DNA of 64,000 nucleotides from Tenodera sinensis (lineage: Eukaryota; Arthropoda; Insecta; Mantodea; Mantidae). The stretch spans positions 105,693,904-105,757,903 of the forward strand of contig CM060968.1 in assembly GCA_030765045.1 (NCBI GenBank), read 5' to 3'. The number at the start of each line of letters is the position of its first letter. Position 1 is the first letter of the stretch. The position numbers were made by a program, and so were the translations under genes. The notes under the pieces are model-generated. The model made no database searches. It was not told the DNA's origin and saw only the letters and a program-made list of their open reading frames with translations. Shown here one piece after another: positions 63,340-64,000 of the stretch.

Positions 63340-64000
63340 TTAACTTTTTTCGGGGATTAAATCCTCCAAATCTACAAACCCATCCACTTTCAAAGCATTA
63401 GAATCAAATCGAACTTCTTTTATCTTTACTTCGTTAAAAATTAAAATTCCATATCGTTCGTTTTCATTCTTATCCTTTAAAAATTCAGATACTGCAATTC
63501 CAGACATTTTTGACCTTTGATTAACTTTCTTAAATGTGATTTTGATGGAAGTTGAAGAAGATTGTGATTTAAACAATGTATCTATCCTTCGGATGACTTG
63601 ATTTTTAAAAGCAGGCTATCTAAAGGAAATTCTTCATAATATTTCATGCCTTTCTTTTTAGTTGCCTTTGATATTTTCAAAATTGTATCAACAATTTTTT
63701 GTGTTTACTTAGGTATTTTGTTCCATCACATTCATCGATATTGCTACTACTTCCATTTACTTTACTTTCCTTTCAAGTACTTGAATCTTGGCATTGGATA
63801 CTTTCATTTGGCATTTTAGTCTAATTATATTACGGTGTTGTTGATTTGACCTTTTCTTAAGTAGGCCTACTTTATTACTAAAATGTCTACTGGTATCCCC
63901 TGCGAGGGGAAAATTAACAGTCGTATTTTGAAAGCCTTCTGCATGATTCCCACTGTCTTCTAAATTGGTATCTCTTTCAGCCCTTTTTGATGGTCTCTGT
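63340..64000 (-). pseudogene. P-element/THAP9-type transposase relic, continues beyond window
   Basis: Minus strand. Upstream (63780-63960) reads VGLLKKRSNQQHRNIIRLKC then NAKIQVLERKVK and a stop, resembling the coiled-coil that follows the THAP zinc finger in P-type transposases. After several stops a 78-codon frame (63340-63576) has VSEFLKDKNENERYGILIFN then EVKIKEVRFDSNALKVDGFV, the start of the RNase H-like catalytic fold. The residue that is the first catalytic Asp in active relatives (FDE) reads Asn (FNE). Stops and shifts show decay; the THAP domain, if present, lies past position 64000. Confidence 0.68.

Overview
This window is repeat-dominated, AT-rich nuclear DNA from an animal, most likely an arthropod. 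I infer an insect with a large, transposon-rich genome (cockroach-like at a guess, low confidence) from the mix of tRNA-derived SINEs, decayed non-LTR retrotransposons, Crypton-type tyrosine recombinase relics, a P-element/THAP9-type transposase relic and a microsatellite-bearing non-autonomous repeat family. I see no intact host gene, no rRNA, no convincing functional tRNA gene and no CRISPR. The long open frames are translations of simple repeats or of transposon DNA. Family assignments come from reading by eye; no search was run.

The dominant feature is one dispersed family, called Rep1 here: about 30 copies or fragments on both strands, covering roughly 15 kb. A complete copy is about 0.9 kb plus microsatellite. 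It starts near AAATCTGATGTG, carries ACTTTCTCTACT near the 5' end and the inverted copy AGTAGAGAAAGT near the 3' end, forms a 3' hairpin (CTCTACT-TACY-AGTAGAG), and has an internal (CA)n. This layout resembles Helentron-derived non-autonomous elements (HINE/DINE-1 type), which is an inference. An older subfamily has about 20 extra bases, and one copy appears to carry a different core, Rep2. Rep1 is absent from about 33.4 to 46.4 kb.

Layout: 0-8.5 kb, Rep1 copies, Rep2 and AT-rich spacer. 8.5-9.2 kb, a reverse-transcriptase relic split by a SINE with a 13-bp target-site duplication. 11-16.6 kb, Rep1, two foldback repeats and two Crypton relics. 17.5-20.8 kb, Rep3, a SINE and an old Rep1 copy whose (AC)n has grown to 525 bp. 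22.7-31.7 kb, SINEs, Rep1 and a third Crypton relic with its catalytic-tyrosine segment. 32.4-33.4 kb, a Rep1 copy interrupted by a SINE with a 14-bp duplication. 34-42 kb, Rep4, a LINE 3' end, SINEs and a 1.5-kb tandem array of a 12-bp unit. 44.8-45.6 kb, an 8-bp-unit array. 46.4-62.2 kb, dense Rep1, including a copy interrupted by a 710-bp TTAA-flanked MITE. 62.2-64 kb, a decayed LINE and a P-type transposase relic running off the edge.

Nothing here works as a pathway. The interest lies in nested insertions that give relative ages, in modular repeat structure, and in arrays whose variants are sorted into pure blocks.
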